64,000 nucleotides of DNA from Deinococcus multiflagellatus (GCF_020166415.1 NZ_JAIQXV010000004.1:227557-291556), one strand, 5' to 3'. Counted from the first letter of the stretch, positions 15,432-26,805 are shown. A program made the numbers and translations. Notes: a model not told the origin generated them from the sequence alone.

Positions 15432-15890
15432 ATGACAGCTTCAACGGAATTGCGGCGGATCATGACCGCGCTGCAAGAGGGTGGTCTGACCGTCGAAGCG
15501 GTCGAGGACGGCGCGCTGATTCAGGACGGCGACGCGCGGGTGGCCCTGTTCGCCGAGCCCGACCCGCAGGGCGGCGTGATTGTGCGCCTGCACCTGGACC
15601 TGGACCTGTATGTCGAGGAAGACAGCCTGAGTGACATCCTGATGGGCATGAACCTCATGAACCAGGGCCTGGACTACGGCGCGCTGAATCTGGACCCGGT
15701 GGACGAGAGCGAAGGCAGTGAAGACGGCGAGCCCCTGACCTTTGCCGTGCTGGGCCGCAGCGTTCTGTGGCTGCCCGACCTGGGCGTGGCCGAACTGGAC
15801 CGCCTGCGCGAGCACCTGCGCCGCTTCGAGGAAGAGGTGACGCAGGCGGTGGAACGCACCCTGCACGGGAATAAGGGCATCAGCGCGTAA
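15432..15890 (+). CDS. YbjN-like small acidic protein, unknown function
   Basis: 152 residues, strongly acidic. The pattern (TELRRIMTALQEGGLTVEAV, LHLDLDLYVEEDSLSDILMGMNLMNQ, then a C-terminal helix LDRLREHLRRFEEEV) fits the alpha/beta YbjN-like or type III chaperone-like fold, but the match is from memory of the pattern only. It is cytoplasmic, with no signal or membrane segment. A perfect TATACT box at 15419-15424 lies seven bases before the ATG. A weak hairpin (CAGCCA...TGGCTG) follows near 15917-15945. Confidence 0.65.
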   Translation: MTASTELRRIMTALQEGGLTVEAVEDGALIQDGDARVALFAEPDPQGGVIVRLHLDLDLYVEEDSLSDILMGMNLMNQGLDYGALNLDPVDESEGSEDGEPLTFAVLGRSVLWLPDLGVAELDRLREHLRRFEEEVTQAVERTLHGNKGISA

Positions 15891-16162
15891 TCCGGGCGGC
15901 CGTCCATTTCCGGAACAGCCAGATCATCCCTGGCTGTTTCTCATTCCTGCACATCCGTACCCTTCCCTCTGCGCTGCGCCGCGCTAAGGCCCTCTGGTCG
16001 GCAACATTTCGGAAACAGGTCACGGTATCCCTCGGAAGCTGGAGCAGCGGAACCGGAGCGCAGGCCGGGGGCCCACTCGCCCCCCATCCCCCCCAACGCC
16101 GCCTCCAGATCGTCCCTCTGGGGGCTCGTGCGGGGCGGGCCGTGAACCTATGATCGGGGAAC

Positions 16163-17689
16163 ATGACCCTCTCTGACCTGCCCTCCACCGACGCCGCCCA
16201 CTGGCTGGCGCAGTTGGACACCGTGTGGCAGCGCCGCGAGCGCCAGCGCGGGGCCGCCGCGCAGGTGGCGCAGGCGGCGCGGGCGTGGAGCGAGCAGCGC
16301 GGCATCCTGGACCCGCAGGTGGCCCGCGCGGCGTCGGTGGTCTGGGCCTACGTGGCCTGGCGCGGCGGGCAGCTGGGCGAGGCGCGGGCGGCGCTGGACT
16401 GGGTGGTGCCGGACCTCTCCCCCACGCGCTGGCACTGCCGGGCCCTGAATGTCACGGTGGGGGTGGTGGCCGAACTGGGCGAACTGGCCCAGGCGCTGTC
16501 ACTGGCCCACGCGCAGCTGGCCCTGAGCCGTCAGGTGCAGGACCAGGAAATGGAAGCCTGCGCCCTGCACGACCTGGGGGTGCTGCACAACGAACGCGGC
16601 AACCTGCGCGGCGCACAGTCGCTGCAACAGGCGCTGCGGCTGTTCCGCGCCATGCAGCTGGTCGAAGGCGAGGCCTATACCCAGCTGAATCTGGCCACGG
16701 CCCTGCTGCTGGCCGGGCGGGTGGAGGCCGCCCGCGCCGAGCTGCAGGGCGCCCTCACCCTGGCCGCGCGGCACGGCCTGGGCACCGTGCGCACCTTCGC
16801 CCTGGCGCAGCAGGGCGCGCTGGAGGTGCCCCACGACCCGGCGCGCGCCGAGGTGCTGCTGCGCGCTGCGCTGCGCGAACAGCAGCTCAATGCTGACCGC
16901 CCGCTGTGGGAAGCCGTCGAACCCCTGGCCCGGCTGCTGCTGGCCCAGCAGCGCCCCCACGAGGCCTGCTTGCTGGTGGCCGCCTTTACCCAGGAGGCCC
17001 AGGCGCAGGGGTTTGAGGTGCTGGCGATGCAGGGGCACGGCCTGCTGGCCGAACTGCATGAACATCTGGGGGAGTGGCAGCAGGCCCTGCACCACCTGCG
17101 CGCCCACACGGCGGCCTTCAAGCAGCTGCGCGCCGAAGAACACGAGCGGCGCGTGCAGGCCCTGGAGGTCACGCACCGCACGGCCCTGCTGCGCCTGCAG
17201 GCCGAAGCCGAGGAGGCCCGCGCCGCCGAACTCACCCGGCTGCTGCAGGTGGATGAGCTGACCGGCCTGTTCAACCGCCGCCACCTGCTGACCGCTGGCG
17301 CCGAGCTGATCCGCCAGCAGCCCGGCGCGGTCGCGGTGGCCGACCTGGACCATTTCAAACGGGTGAACGACACCTTCGGCCACGAGGTGGGCGACGAGGT
17401 GCTGCGCCACTTTGCCGGGTGCCTGCGCGCGGCCCTGCCCGGCACCTTCGCCGCGCGCACCGGGGGCGAGGAATTCGTGCTGCTGTTTCCTGCCCGCGCA
17501 GTTCCCCTGGCCTGCCAGGAGCTGGGCACCCTGCGCGCGGCCCTGCCCACAGAGCACCTGCCCCCGGTCACCTTCACCGCTGGCGTGACCCTGTGCCCCG
17601 ACGGCGATCTGGCCGCCGCCATGCGCCGCGCCGACCTGCTGCTGTACCGGGGCAAGGCGCAGGGCCGCAACTGCGTTGTGGTGGAGTAG
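16163..17689 (+). CDS. TPR-containing diguanylate cyclase (GGDEF)
   Basis: 508 residues. Residues about 1-340 are helical repeats (SLAHAQLALSRQVQDQEMEA, LHDLGVLHNERGNLRGAQSL) of TPR type with a terminal coiled coil. A GGDEF domain spans about 360-505 with DELTGLFNRR, DLDHFKRVND and the active-site GGEEF at 434-438. It should make cyclic di-GMP. No inhibitory RxxD site is obvious just before GGEEF. No membrane segment is seen, so the TPR part probably senses a protein partner in the cytoplasm. A TATGAT box at 16149-16154 lies eight bases before the ATG. Confidence 0.9.
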   Translation: MTLSDLPSTDAAHWLAQLDTVWQRRERQRGAAAQVAQAARAWSEQRGILDPQVARAASVVWAYVAWRGGQLGEARAALDWVVPDLSPTRWHCRALNVTVGVVAELGELAQALSLAHAQLALSRQVQDQEMEACALHDLGVLHNERGNLRGAQSLQQALRLFRAMQLVEGEAYTQLNLATALLLAGRVEAARAELQGALTLAARHGLGTVRTFALAQQGALEVPHDPARAEVLLRAALREQQLNADRPLWEAVEPLARLLLAQQRPHEACLLVAAFTQEAQAQGFEVLAMQGHGLLAELHEHLGEWQQALHHLRAHTAAFKQLRAEEHERRVQALEVTHRTALLRLQAEAEEARAAELTRLLQVDELTGLFNRRHLLTAGAELIRQQPGAVAVADLDHFKRVNDTFGHEVGDEVLRHFAGCLRAALPGTFAARTGGEEFVLLFPARAVPLACQELGTLRAALPTEHLPPVTFTAGVTLCPDGDLAAAMRRADLLLYRGKAQGRNCVVVE

Positions 17690-18157
17690 CCAAAACATTG
17701 GCCGGTGGTCGGAACGGTCGGCCCAGACTCTTTGGCGGCCAAGGCGGACGGGCCAGTTGGGAGGGAATCCCTTGCGCTGGGCAGGGCCCCCTCTGCCCCG
17801 AATTCCACCACGGCGCGAAGACACCTCATTGACCTGCAAGTTCTGGAACCGCCTGATCCACGCAGCAGTGGCCCAGTGCGGGCTCCCTTCACGTCGTTGA
17901 CGGCGTGAAAGTTCACGACCCTATTGCCGCTCAAACCGAACTCGGCGCCAGCTTCAGCACCTGCAACTGGGATCATCAGCAAAGCCGCTGACCACGCCCA
18001 AGCCAAGGCTCAGGAAGAGGGCAACAGGGCCCCTCCCCTGGCCGACCCACAAGGCCGCCGCGACCTTCAGATGCCTGCATTTCATCCTGTTGCCCCGATA
18101 GAAGAGAAGCAGGCCGGAGCGTCGACTCCAGCCTGCTCATCTCCCTTCAACCTCAGC
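17690..18157. other. 468-bp gap; no firm gene
   Basis: The gap separates the diguanylate cyclase from convergent murA. A 43-codon minus-strand frame (18085 to 17954) starts with a signal-peptide-like sequence but has only a weak binding site and no family, so it is not called. A hairpin at about 18110-18138 (GCAGGC...GCCTGC, T/C-rich tail on the minus strand) probably terminates murA. Confidence 0.5.
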
Positions 18158-19435
18158 TCAATCCATGGCCAGGGCCAGATCGGGCTGGGCCACCTGGGCG
18201 CCCACGCCACGCAGGCGCTCCACGAGGCGTTCGTAGCCGCGGTTGAGATACTGCACCCCGTCAATGACCGTCTGCCCTTCGCAGGTGAGGCCCGCGATAA
18301 ACAGGGCTGCGCCGGCGCGCAGGTCCGCTGCCTTCACGGGCGCCGCGTGCAGCTGGCCACCTTGGATCACCTGCGTGTACCCACTGACCGTAATGTTGGC
18401 GCCCATGCGGTGCAGTTCGGCCACATGGGTCAGGCGGTCAGGATATACGGGGTCCTGCACCACGCTGGTGCCGGGCACGGTGGCCAGCAGGGCGCTCATC
18501 TGCGGCTGCAGGTCAGTGGGGAACCCGGGGTAACTCTGGGTGGTGATGTTCACGGGCTTCAGCGTCCGCTCGCGGGCGTCCACCACCAGCGTCTGGCCAC
18601 CCTCCATCACCGACACACCCATTTCCTGCAGCTTGCCCGTCACCGCGCGCAGGTGCTCGGGGCGCACGTTGGTCAGGGTCAGGCAGCTGCGGGTGGCGGC
18701 GGCCAGCATCATGAAGGTGCCGGCCTCAATGCGGTCGGGGATCACAGTGTATTCGCCGCCGCGCAGGGCCGCCACGCCCCGGATGGTCAGGGTGTTGGTG
18801 CCCGCGCCCTGAATATCCGCACCCATGCGGTTCAGGAACTCGATCAGCTCCACCACATCGGTGTCAATGCTGGCGTTCTCCAGCGTGACCACGCCGTCAC
18901 CCAACACGCTGGCCAAAATCGCGTTGTGCGTGCCGCCCACGGTCAGCAACTCGAAAATGAAGTGGCCGCCCAGGCTCCCGTGGCGCACCGCTGTGAAGTT
19001 CCCCCCGTCCTCGGTGATTTCGGCGCCCAGCGCGCGCAGGGCCTTGACATGCTGGTCCACCGGGCGCGGGCCCCAGGCGCAGCCGCCGGGCATGGACACT
19101 GTGGCTTCCCCAGCGCGGGCCAGAATGGCCCCCAGCACGATAAAGCTGGCGCGCATCTTGCTCACCAGGGCGTAGGGGGCGTCGGTGTTTACGATGTGTG
19201 GGGTCTGCAGTTCCAGGTCGTTGGGCCCCACCCACACGTGCTGGGTGCCCAGGTGCGCGAGCAGCTCCAGAATGGTGTGAACGTCGCTCAGGCGCGGCAC
19301 GCCGCGCAGGGTGACCTTCTCGGCACTGAGCAGGCTGGCAACAATGATGGGCAGCGCAGCATTCTTGCTGCCCTGAACGGCGATTTCGCCGCGCAGCTCG
19401 CGGCCTCCCTGAAGGTGCAGTGGGGTCAGTTGCAT
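18158..19435 (-). CDS. murA: UDP-N-acetylglucosamine 1-carboxyvinyltransferase
   Basis: 425 residues, full length. MurA transfers enolpyruvate from PEP to UDP-GlcNAc, the first committed step of peptidoglycan synthesis in the cytoplasm. K24-N25 (QGSKNAALP) and the catalytic C119 in the mobile loop (MPGGCAWGPRP) are present; a Cys here predicts fosfomycin sensitivity of this enzyme. Family motifs such as GYPGFPTDLQPQ and GANI also occur. AAGGAT before the ATG serves as ribosome binding site. Confidence 0.96.
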   Translation of the reverse strand: MQLTPLHLQGGRELRGEIAVQGSKNAALPIIVASLLSAEKVTLRGVPRLSDVHTILELLAHLGTQHVWVGPNDLELQTPHIVNTDAPYALVSKMRASFIVLGAILARAGEATVSMPGGCAWGPRPVDQHVKALRALGAEITEDGGNFTAVRHGSLGGHFIFELLTVGGTHNAILASVLGDGVVTLENASIDTDVVELIEFLNRMGADIQGAGTNTLTIRGVAALRGGEYTVIPDRIEAGTFMMLAAATRSCLTLTNVRPEHLRAVTGKLQEMGVSVMEGGQTLVVDARERTLKPVNITTQSYPGFPTDLQPQMSALLATVPGTSVVQDPVYPDRLTHVAELHRMGANITVSGYTQVIQGGQLHAAPVKAADLRAGAALFIAGLTCEGQTVIDGVQYLNRGYERLVERLRGVGAQVAQPDLALAMD

Positions 19436-19707
19436 GGGTGAGTCATCCTTGGTGGGGGGTCGCGCCGCTGGGGTGCGCCGGGGAGATCGTGAGCGCGGTA
19501 CAGGTGCATGTTACACATCACGCTCAAGATGTGTCCACACCGACCATACCGTGTCAGCCTTCAGGGCGGATGAGGTGAATCATCAGCCTGGGCTGATGCG
19601 GCGTCTCATGTTGAGGCGCCTCAGGGTGCGTGCTAGGCTGCGCGCACGGCCCCGCCCCAGTCTTCATGTTCGCTGGTTTCCGGCGCGGCTCCGTGTTCAG
19701 GAGAGGC

Positions 19708-19932
19708 ATGCCCAAGAAGGAACGCAAACGGCTGCAAGTGGTCATCAGCGACGAGCAGGACGCCTTGCTGACCCGCACCGCCTATGAACTGTCCAGCCCC
19801 GAACGGCTGATTAGCAAGAGCGAGGTGGTGCGCCTGGCCATCGAGAAAATCGCCCGGGAACTCGGTGAGGGCGAACACCTGGAAGAGTACCGCGCCATTC
19901 TGGACGCCGAGGAGTTGGGCGAAGAGGAGTGA
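19708..19932 (+). CDS. Small protein resembling ribbon-helix-helix regulators
   Basis: 74 residues from the ATG at 19708, chosen because AGGAG lies seven to nine bases upstream. The basic N-terminus (MPKKERKRLQVVISDEQDAL) reads like an RHH beta strand followed by two helices (SKSEVVRLAIEKIARELGEG), and the C-terminus is very acidic. This fits a CopG/Arc-like DNA-binding protein, but no partner toxin is next to it, so a free regulator is as likely as an antitoxin. A strong hairpin follows. Confidence 0.65.
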   Translation: MPKKERKRLQVVISDEQDALLTRTAYELSSPERLISKSEVVRLAIEKIARELGEGEHLEEYRAILDAEELGEEE

Positions 19933-19945
19933 AGGGGGTACAGAG

Positions 19946-19985
19946 CAGGGCCGCCCAGGCAGATGATCGGGCGGCCCTGTCTCGT
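19946..19985. terminator. Terminator after the small RHH-like gene
   Basis: 11-bp stem CAGGGCCGCCC/GGGCGGCCCTG with a short T-containing tail. Confidence 0.75.
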
Positions 19986-20003
19986 TGCCCTCGCTTTCAA
20001 CCT

Positions 20004-20030
20004 GAAAAAGGGCTCCTCTCGGGAGCCCTG
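20004..20030 (-). terminator. Terminator of pilC
   Basis: On the minus strand GGGCTCC-CGAGA-GGAGCCC is followed by TTTT. Confidence 0.8.
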
Positions 20031-20046
20031 CAGTTCTTCCTGCCGT

Positions 20047-21267
20047 TTACTGGCTCAGCTGGCCGATGATGCTGAACATCGGAAGGAACATCCCCGCCAC
20101 GATCACCCCGACGATACCGCCCAGGAAGACGATCATCAGCGGCTCAATAGCGGCCGTCATGCTGTCCACGGCTTCGTCCACTTCGCGGTCATAGAAGTCG
20201 CCAACTTTGCTCAGCATGTCATCCAGCGAGCCAGTCTCCTCACCAATACTGATCATGCTGACCACCATGGGCGGGAACACCTTGCTGGTCGCGAGGCTGG
20301 AACTCATCTGCTCACCCACCATCACGACGTTCTTGGCGTTCTCAATGCTGTCCTCAACGATGGCATTGTTCGCCGTGCCTTTGGTTATTTCCAGGCTCTC
20401 GATAATATTCACGCCGCTGCTGATCAAAAGACCAAACGTGCGTGCAAAAGAACTGATGGCACTTTTTTGAAGCAGATTCCCAAAAATCGGGATCTTGAGC
20501 TTGATATCGTCGATAATAACTCGTCCTTTGGGCGTCTTATAATAAGCGCGATAAGCAAACGTGACTGCCGCTGCTATGGCAAAAATGATCAAACCAGAGT
20601 GCCTGAGGAAATCCGAGACAGCCATCAGCACACGGGTAATCAGGGGGAGCGGCGCATTGAGCTGGGCCAGAATGCCCGCAAATTTGGGCACAATGGTGGT
20701 GAGCAAGAAGTAGGTGATGAGGATGGCAAACACCAGCACCACCACGGGATAGGTCAGCGCGCTCTTGATTTTACCCCGCAGGGCCAATTCTTTTTCCTGG
20801 AAGCTGGCGATGCGCTCCAGCACCGTGTCCAAAGTGCCGCTGGTTTCCCCCGCACGGACCAGGTTCACAAAAAGGCGGTTGAAAATCTTGGGATGCTTGA
20901 CCAGGGTTTCACTGAGCGGCGTGCCCGCTTCCACCTCGGTGCGCATCTCTTTCACGACGCCCTGAAAGCCCTTGTGCTCAATCTGCTTTTGCAAAATGGC
21001 CAGGGACTGCACCAGCGGCACCCCCGCGTTGATCAGCGTGGCGAGCTGCTTGCTGAAGATGGCGACCTGCTTGAGGCTGGGCGGCCGGTTGTCCAGGAAG
21101 GGAATCTTGAGGTCAGCGTTCAGGCCGCTCTTGGGCGGCTTGATCTCGACGATCATCAGGTTCTTGGCGCGCAGGGCGTCACGAACCTGGCTGGCCGTCT
21201 CGGCTTCCATCTGGGACTTCAGCACCTTGCCGGAGCGGTCACGCACGCGGTATTCAAAGACGGGCAT
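20047..21267 (-). CDS. pilC: Type IV pilus inner-membrane platform protein
   Basis: 406 residues with two T2SSF domains (about 70-190 and 275-395) and three main membrane segments (about 170-195, 220-245, 370-400). The N-terminus (MPVFEYRVRDRSGKVLKSQMEAE) and the conserved GETSGTL / GEETGSLD motifs are diagnostic of PilC/GspF. It anchors the assembly ATPase in pilus biogenesis; in this group the pilus machinery is also linked to DNA uptake. No other pil gene is adjacent. A TATACT box lies ten bases before the ATG on the minus strand. The 20420-20640 part is noticeably less GC-rich than its surroundings. Confidence 0.93.
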   Translation of the reverse strand: MPVFEYRVRDRSGKVLKSQMEAETASQVRDALRAKNLMIVEIKPPKSGLNADLKIPFLDNRPPSLKQVAIFSKQLATLINAGVPLVQSLAILQKQIEHKGFQGVVKEMRTEVEAGTPLSETLVKHPKIFNRLFVNLVRAGETSGTLDTVLERIASFQEKELALRGKIKSALTYPVVVLVFAILITYFLLTTIVPKFAGILAQLNAPLPLITRVLMAVSDFLRHSGLIIFAIAAAVTFAYRAYYKTPKGRVIIDDIKLKIPIFGNLLQKSAISSFARTFGLLISSGVNIIESLEITKGTANNAIVEDSIENAKNVVMVGEQMSSSLATSKVFPPMVVSMISIGEETGSLDDMLSKVGDFYDREVDEAVDSMTAAIEPLMIVFLGGIVGVIVAGMFLPMFSIIGQLSQ

Positions 21268-21333
21268 ACTATCAAGCAGTATAGGGCGCGCGTCTTGCGC
21301 CCGCCTTACATCACTTCACACTTTGGACCTCAG

Positions 21334-21948
21334 ATGACCACAGTTTCCCCCCACGATTTGCAGCGTGCCGCGCAGGTGCTGGACGCCGGCGGGGTGGTGG
21401 CCTACCCCAGCGAAACCGTCTGGGGCCTGGCCGCCCACCCGCAGCGCCCGGACGGCATTCGGCGCCTCTATGACCTGAAAGGCCGCGTGGCCGACAAGCC
21501 GGTGCAGGTGTCGTGTGCCTCCGCCGAGGCGGCGCGCGCGCTGGCCGCGCCCGATATTGGCTTTGATGACCTCGCCCAGGCACTGGCCCCCTTCTGGCCG
21601 GGGCCGCTGACGGCTGTGCTGCCCGCCAGCGCGGCGTGCCCTCCCCTGCTGGCCCCTGAAGGCCGGGTAGGGATCCGCGTGCCGGATCATCCGGTGGCGC
21701 TGGCGCTGCTGAACGCCGTGGGCGGGGTGCTGGCGACCACCAGTTGCAACCCCAGCGGCGAGGCCCCAGCCCTGACCTTTGCGGCTGCCCTGGCGATGAA
21801 TCTGGGCGATATGGTGCTGCCTGACGGCGACGTGCCCTGCCTGGGAATCCCCAGCACGGTGCTGCTGCTGCCAGAAGGCCGGGTGCTGCGCGAGGGGGCC
21901 CTGCCGGCGCAGCAGGTGCTGGCGCGGCTGGAACGTGCGCCTCTGTGA
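21334..21948 (+). CDS. tsaC: L-threonylcarbamoyladenylate synthase (TsaC/Sua5/YrdC)
   Basis: 204 residues, the short form lacking the Sua5 C-terminal domain. It makes the threonylcarbamoyl-AMP used for t6A37 modification of ANN-decoding tRNAs. Visible motifs: GGVVAYPSETVWGLA near the N-terminus, RLYDLKGRVADKPVQV, FWPGPLTAVL, and GIRVPDHP with the TTSCNPSG loop. The stop overlaps the GTG of scpB (GTGA). tsaB of the same pathway lies at 58759. Confidence 0.92.
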   Translation: MTTVSPHDLQRAAQVLDAGGVVAYPSETVWGLAAHPQRPDGIRRLYDLKGRVADKPVQVSCASAEAARALAAPDIGFDDLAQALAPFWPGPLTAVLPASAACPPLLAPEGRVGIRVPDHPVALALLNAVGGVLATTSCNPSGEAPALTFAAALAMNLGDMVLPDGDVPCLGIPSTVLLLPEGRVLREGALPAQQVLARLERAPL

Positions 21949-22481
21949 GTGACGCGCCGCCCCTGAGCGCCCTGATCGGCGCGGCCCTGCTGGCCGCCGG
22001 GCGGCCGGTCAGCGCTGGGGACCTGGCCAGCGTCCTGGGCCTTCCTGAAGAGGCGGCGCGGCGCGAGGTCGAAGCCTTCAGCGCTCGCCTTAAGAAGGCG
22101 GGGCTGGGCTTTGAAGTGGAGGCCGTGGCAGGAGGCTACCGCTTTGTGGTGCCCCCGGCCCTGGCCAGCCACCTGACGCCGCTGCTGGCGCCGCCGCCCC
22201 TGCCGCCCCTGAGCAGCGCGGCGCTGGAGGTCCTGGCGGTGATCGCGTACCGCCAGCCGGTCACGCGCGCCGAGATTGAGGCGATGCGGGGCGGCAGTGC
22301 GAGTACCGTCGTGACCCTGCAGGAACGCGAACTGGTGAAGGTGGTGGGCCGGGCGGATTCGGTGGGCCAGCCCCTGCTGTACGGCACCACCGAACGTTTC
22401 TTGCTGGACTTCGGGCTGACCTCGCTGGCCGATCTGCCGCCGCTGGACGACACTGGATTCGCTCACCTGCTGAGGAGTTAA
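21945..22481 (+). CDS. scpB: Segregation and condensation protein B
   Basis: 178 residues. ScpB forms tandem winged-helix domains and binds ScpA in the SMC-ScpAB chromosome condensation complex. The family core is clear: LIGAALLAAGRPVS, then LEVLAVIAYRQPVTRAEIEA and the C-terminal YGTTERFLLDFGLTSLADLP. It is translationally coupled to tsaC by a 4-bp overlap. scpA is not in the window. Confidence 0.92.
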   Translation: MSDAPPLSALIGAALLAAGRPVSAGDLASVLGLPEEAARREVEAFSARLKKAGLGFEVEAVAGGYRFVVPPALASHLTPLLAPPPLPPLSSAALEVLAVIAYRQPVTRAEIEAMRGGSASTVVTLQERELVKVVGRADSVGQPLLYGTTERFLLDFGLTSLADLPPLDDTGFAHLLRS

Positions 22482-22811
22482 GGCGGGCGAAACTCCGCTA
22501 GGGGTGCGCTGAGGGGCCAAGTATGGGGTGGAGCGGGCAGCTTCAAGACATCGCGTGAAGAGAGGCGAAGAGGAGGGCATTCTTGCCTCTCTCCCTTGCA
22601 GAGGCCGGGGACAGCTCCCGCCGCGCGAGTCTGGGGGAGCATCGCACGAGGAAGGCAGTGGCTCCGACCAATGGTTTGGGCAGTCCGAGTGGCGTTGAGT
22701 ACGGCCTGAACTCTTCAAGCGCAATCCATCGGCAATGATTCGGGCTATACGGGGGCGCTAAGCGAAGCACCATCCGCCGCGCTGAGACGCCACCTGCGCC
22801 ACCCGCGCGCC
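22482..22811. other. 330-bp convergent gap, no recognised gene
   Basis: It lies between the ends of scpB (+) and trpS (-). A minus-strand frame of about 90 codons has no start signal or family and is not called. A GAGAGGC/GCCTCTC hairpin at 22560-22591 could act in termination. Confidence 0.5.
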
Positions 22812-23909
<1,098 letters not shown>

Positions 23910-24060
23910 TCAGCGCACAGGCGGGGGCGGGCCCGGGGGACCGGGCCAGCAGGGGTGGGGGGTGGGGGTGGGCATGGGGGCAGTGTGGCGGGGGGTGAGG
24001 GGGGTTGGCAATGGGCCGGATGGCGCAGGGGGGGGTGATTGAACGGCTAGTAACGGCTGG

Positions 24061-24287
24061 CCCCACCCCCCAGCCCCCTACCCCAGAGGGGCAGGGGGAG
24101 TTTTTCCGCTGCGCTCGGCAAACGTTGACTGACGATTTATGGCGGCCTTCCTTCGCCCCGCGTTGTACGCCGTCCCCTTTCTCCGCCCATCGCCGGACGC
24201 CCGCGCGCTGCGCGCACGACGGCTTCGTCTGGACCTGGGCGGTAGAGGGGCAAGCCGTCTTGGTGCGGCCCAGAAGGTTCTACTTTT
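24061..24287 (-). repeat. Dispersed ~228-bp repeat, copy B
   Basis: The reverse complement matches copy A (7439-7666) over its full length with few or no gaps. It sits between tdh and trpS2, in the same kind of place as copy A, downstream of one minus-strand gene and upstream of another. C-rich low-complexity sequence (24330-24400) with CCCACAACCCAC-like words separates it from the tdh stop; the G-rich stretch 23930-24010 on its other side is also simple. No gene is seen in 23826-24401. Confidence 0.8.
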
Positions 24288-24401
24288 CAAAAGACCAAAG
24301 AAAAAGGCGTGCGGCATCTCTGCCACCGCCTTTCCCACTGACCACTGACTACTCCCCACGCCCCTCTCCTCCTACAACCCACAACCCACGCCCTACACCC
24401 C

Positions 24402-25427
<1,026 letters not shown>

Positions 25428-25600
25428 GGTGGGCGGGAGGTGGGCAGTGGGGGTCACGGGCGCTGTTCTACCCCCGCGCGGCCGGCAGCGCAATGCCCGC
25501 CCGCCGCCAGGGGCCACAGGGGCTGGACAGCGAAAATCCCAAGCCTGGGTAAAGGCCAGCGCGGGGCGGGGCCCAGCAGAGGTGCCGTACGCTGGGGCCC

Positions 25601-25738
25601 ATGATCCGCTACCGCCGCCAGAACGCGCTGGAACCTGAAAAGGACGCCGAACTGAACATCAACCTCGTGCCGCTGCTGTTCTTCGTGGTGGGCTTTCTGG
25701 GCGTGCGCGCCCTGATCCACACAGCGCAGCGGGAGTAA
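25601..25738 (+). CDS. 45-residue single-pass membrane protein
   Basis: [11 protein letters not shown] at the start, charged to residue 17, then one hydrophobic segment (about 19-37, [19 protein letters not shown]) and a short tail ending in QRE. The organisation N-basic/acidic then LNINLVPLL is reminiscent of the N-terminus of ExbD-type proteins, but it is far too short for that. A TACGCT box at 25588-25593 lies seven bases before the ATG, which is the strongest support that it is a real gene. A hairpin follows at 25758-25783. Confidence 0.65.
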   Translation: MIRYRRQNALEPEKDAELNINLVPLLFFVVGFLGVRALIHTAQRE

Positions 25739-25757
25739 GAAAGAGAAGGGCGTTTGG

Positions 25758-25783
25758 GGAGCATCCGGGTCGCCGGGTGCTCC
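25758..25783 (+). terminator. Hairpin after the small membrane protein gene
   Basis: GGAGCA-T-CCGG / CCGG-G-TGCTCC; stable, but no T-run follows. Confidence 0.55.
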
Positions 25784-25868
25784 TGACGTGTGCCGGTGCC
25801 GCATAGTCACGGTGCCTTTTGGTGCCAATTGAGAAACCGGGGGTGTCAGCGCGCGCTACTCTGGGCCC

Positions 25869-26300
25869 ATGACCCAAAGCGCAGCGCAGCAGTTTAAAAG
25901 CACCCGCAGCGGTCGCCTCGTGGTGCCCGGCTGGATGAATCTCCTTCCCGGCAAGCCCGACGCCGTGGAGGTGCAGCTGGACGTGGTGCCCGAGGACCTG
26001 GGCCGCACCCACGCCAGCCTGCTTATTGAATACTGGGCCACCCCCGACGACCTGACCCTGCAGAGCGTGCTGCCCATCCGGGCCTTTAGCGCCGCGCAGG
26101 ACGGCTGGTGCGCCATCGTCCCGGCGGCTGGCCGCGTGCTGGTGCGCGCCATTGACCCCGAGCCCACGCCCCCGGTCCTGGCCAGCCACTGGATCAACGT
26201 GGACCCGGCCACCGTGCCCGGCACCACCGTGCATGTGCGGGTGGCCTTTCCGGCCCAGCCCAGCCCGGTGCAAAACCTGCTCAACCCTGGGCGGGCGTAA
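25869..26300 (+). CDS. Hypothetical protein, first gene of a two-gene operon
   Basis: 143 residues, no signal peptide or membrane segment. The pattern of short beta strands (GRLVVPGWMNLLPG, AVEVQLDVVPE, TTVHVRVAFPAQ) suggests an all-beta cytoplasmic protein. No family is recognised. A TACTCT box at 25857-25862 lies six bases before the ATG. The stop shares one base with the start of the next gene (TAATG), so the two proteins are probably made together and may interact. Confidence 0.65.
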   Translation: MTQSAAQQFKSTRSGRLVVPGWMNLLPGKPDAVEVQLDVVPEDLGRTHASLLIEYWATPDDLTLQSVLPIRAFSAAQDGWCAIVPAAGRVLVRAIDPEPTPPVLASHWINVDPATVPGTTVHVRVAFPAQPSPVQNLLNPGRA

Positions 26301-26761
26301 TGGAGCCGGCCGCCCACACGGTCATTACCCGCGAGGAAATTGCGGGGGTGGAGTTCGACTGGTTTGCGGCCGACGAGCAGGGGCACATCGCGCAGTTGCT
26401 GGCGGCGGGCGACGACACGGTGCCGCAAGCGGCGCTGCAGTCCGAGGAACTGCTGGAAGCCATTCACGTCTGGATTGACACCCGCCCCGAACACGAGGAA
26501 GCCAACGCCCCGGCGGGCGGCTTCGACGAGCACCTGACCGCCCCGCAGCGGCGCGGCGCCTTTGTGTATGACCGCCTTCCCGGACAGCCCGGCATGTACC
26601 GGCTGGTGGCGGCGCCGCGCACGCCCCTGACGGTGAGCGGGCTCCCGGGGCACCTGCAGGCGTACCTGCAGCCCCTGACCCTGGGCGTGACGTTCGGGGC
26701 CGGGCGGCTGTTTATCGGCCCAGACGGCCACGCGCGGGCACTGGACGGGGCGCTGGACTGA
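26300..26761 (+). CDS. Hypothetical protein, second gene of the operon
   Basis: 153 residues, acidic, starting on the last base of the preceding stop. Features: VITREEIAGVEFDWFAADEQ at the N-terminus, then GAFVYDRLPGQPGMYRLVAAP and PLTLGVTFGAGRLFIGPDG. No membrane segment and no family is recognised; the N-terminal pattern resembles small proteins found beside uncharacterised immunity-like genes, but this is weak. A hairpin at 26777-26805 closes the operon. Confidence 0.65.
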   Translation: MEPAAHTVITREEIAGVEFDWFAADEQGHIAQLLAAGDDTVPQAALQSEELLEAIHVWIDTRPEHEEANAPAGGFDEHLTAPQRRGAFVYDRLPGQPGMYRLVAAPRTPLTVSGLPGHLQAYLQPLTLGVTFGAGRLFIGPDGHARALDGALD

Positions 26762-26776
26762 GAAACCGGAGGCGGC

Positions 26777-26805
26777 GGGGCTGTGGGCAGGCATCCCACA
26801 GCCCC
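26777..26805 (+). terminator. Hairpin terminator of the two-gene operon
   Basis: 11-bp stem GGGGCTGTGGG/CCCACAGCCCC, no clear T-run. Confidence 0.6.

Noticed and set aside
17954..18085. 43-codon minus-strand frame with signal-peptide-like start
   Set aside because: Weak ribosome binding site, no leaderless box and no family; could be chance.
23910..23975. 21-codon Trp-containing leader peptide before trpS2
   Set aside because: No ribosome binding site and only one Trp codon; not listed as a gene, only mentioned with the attenuator.
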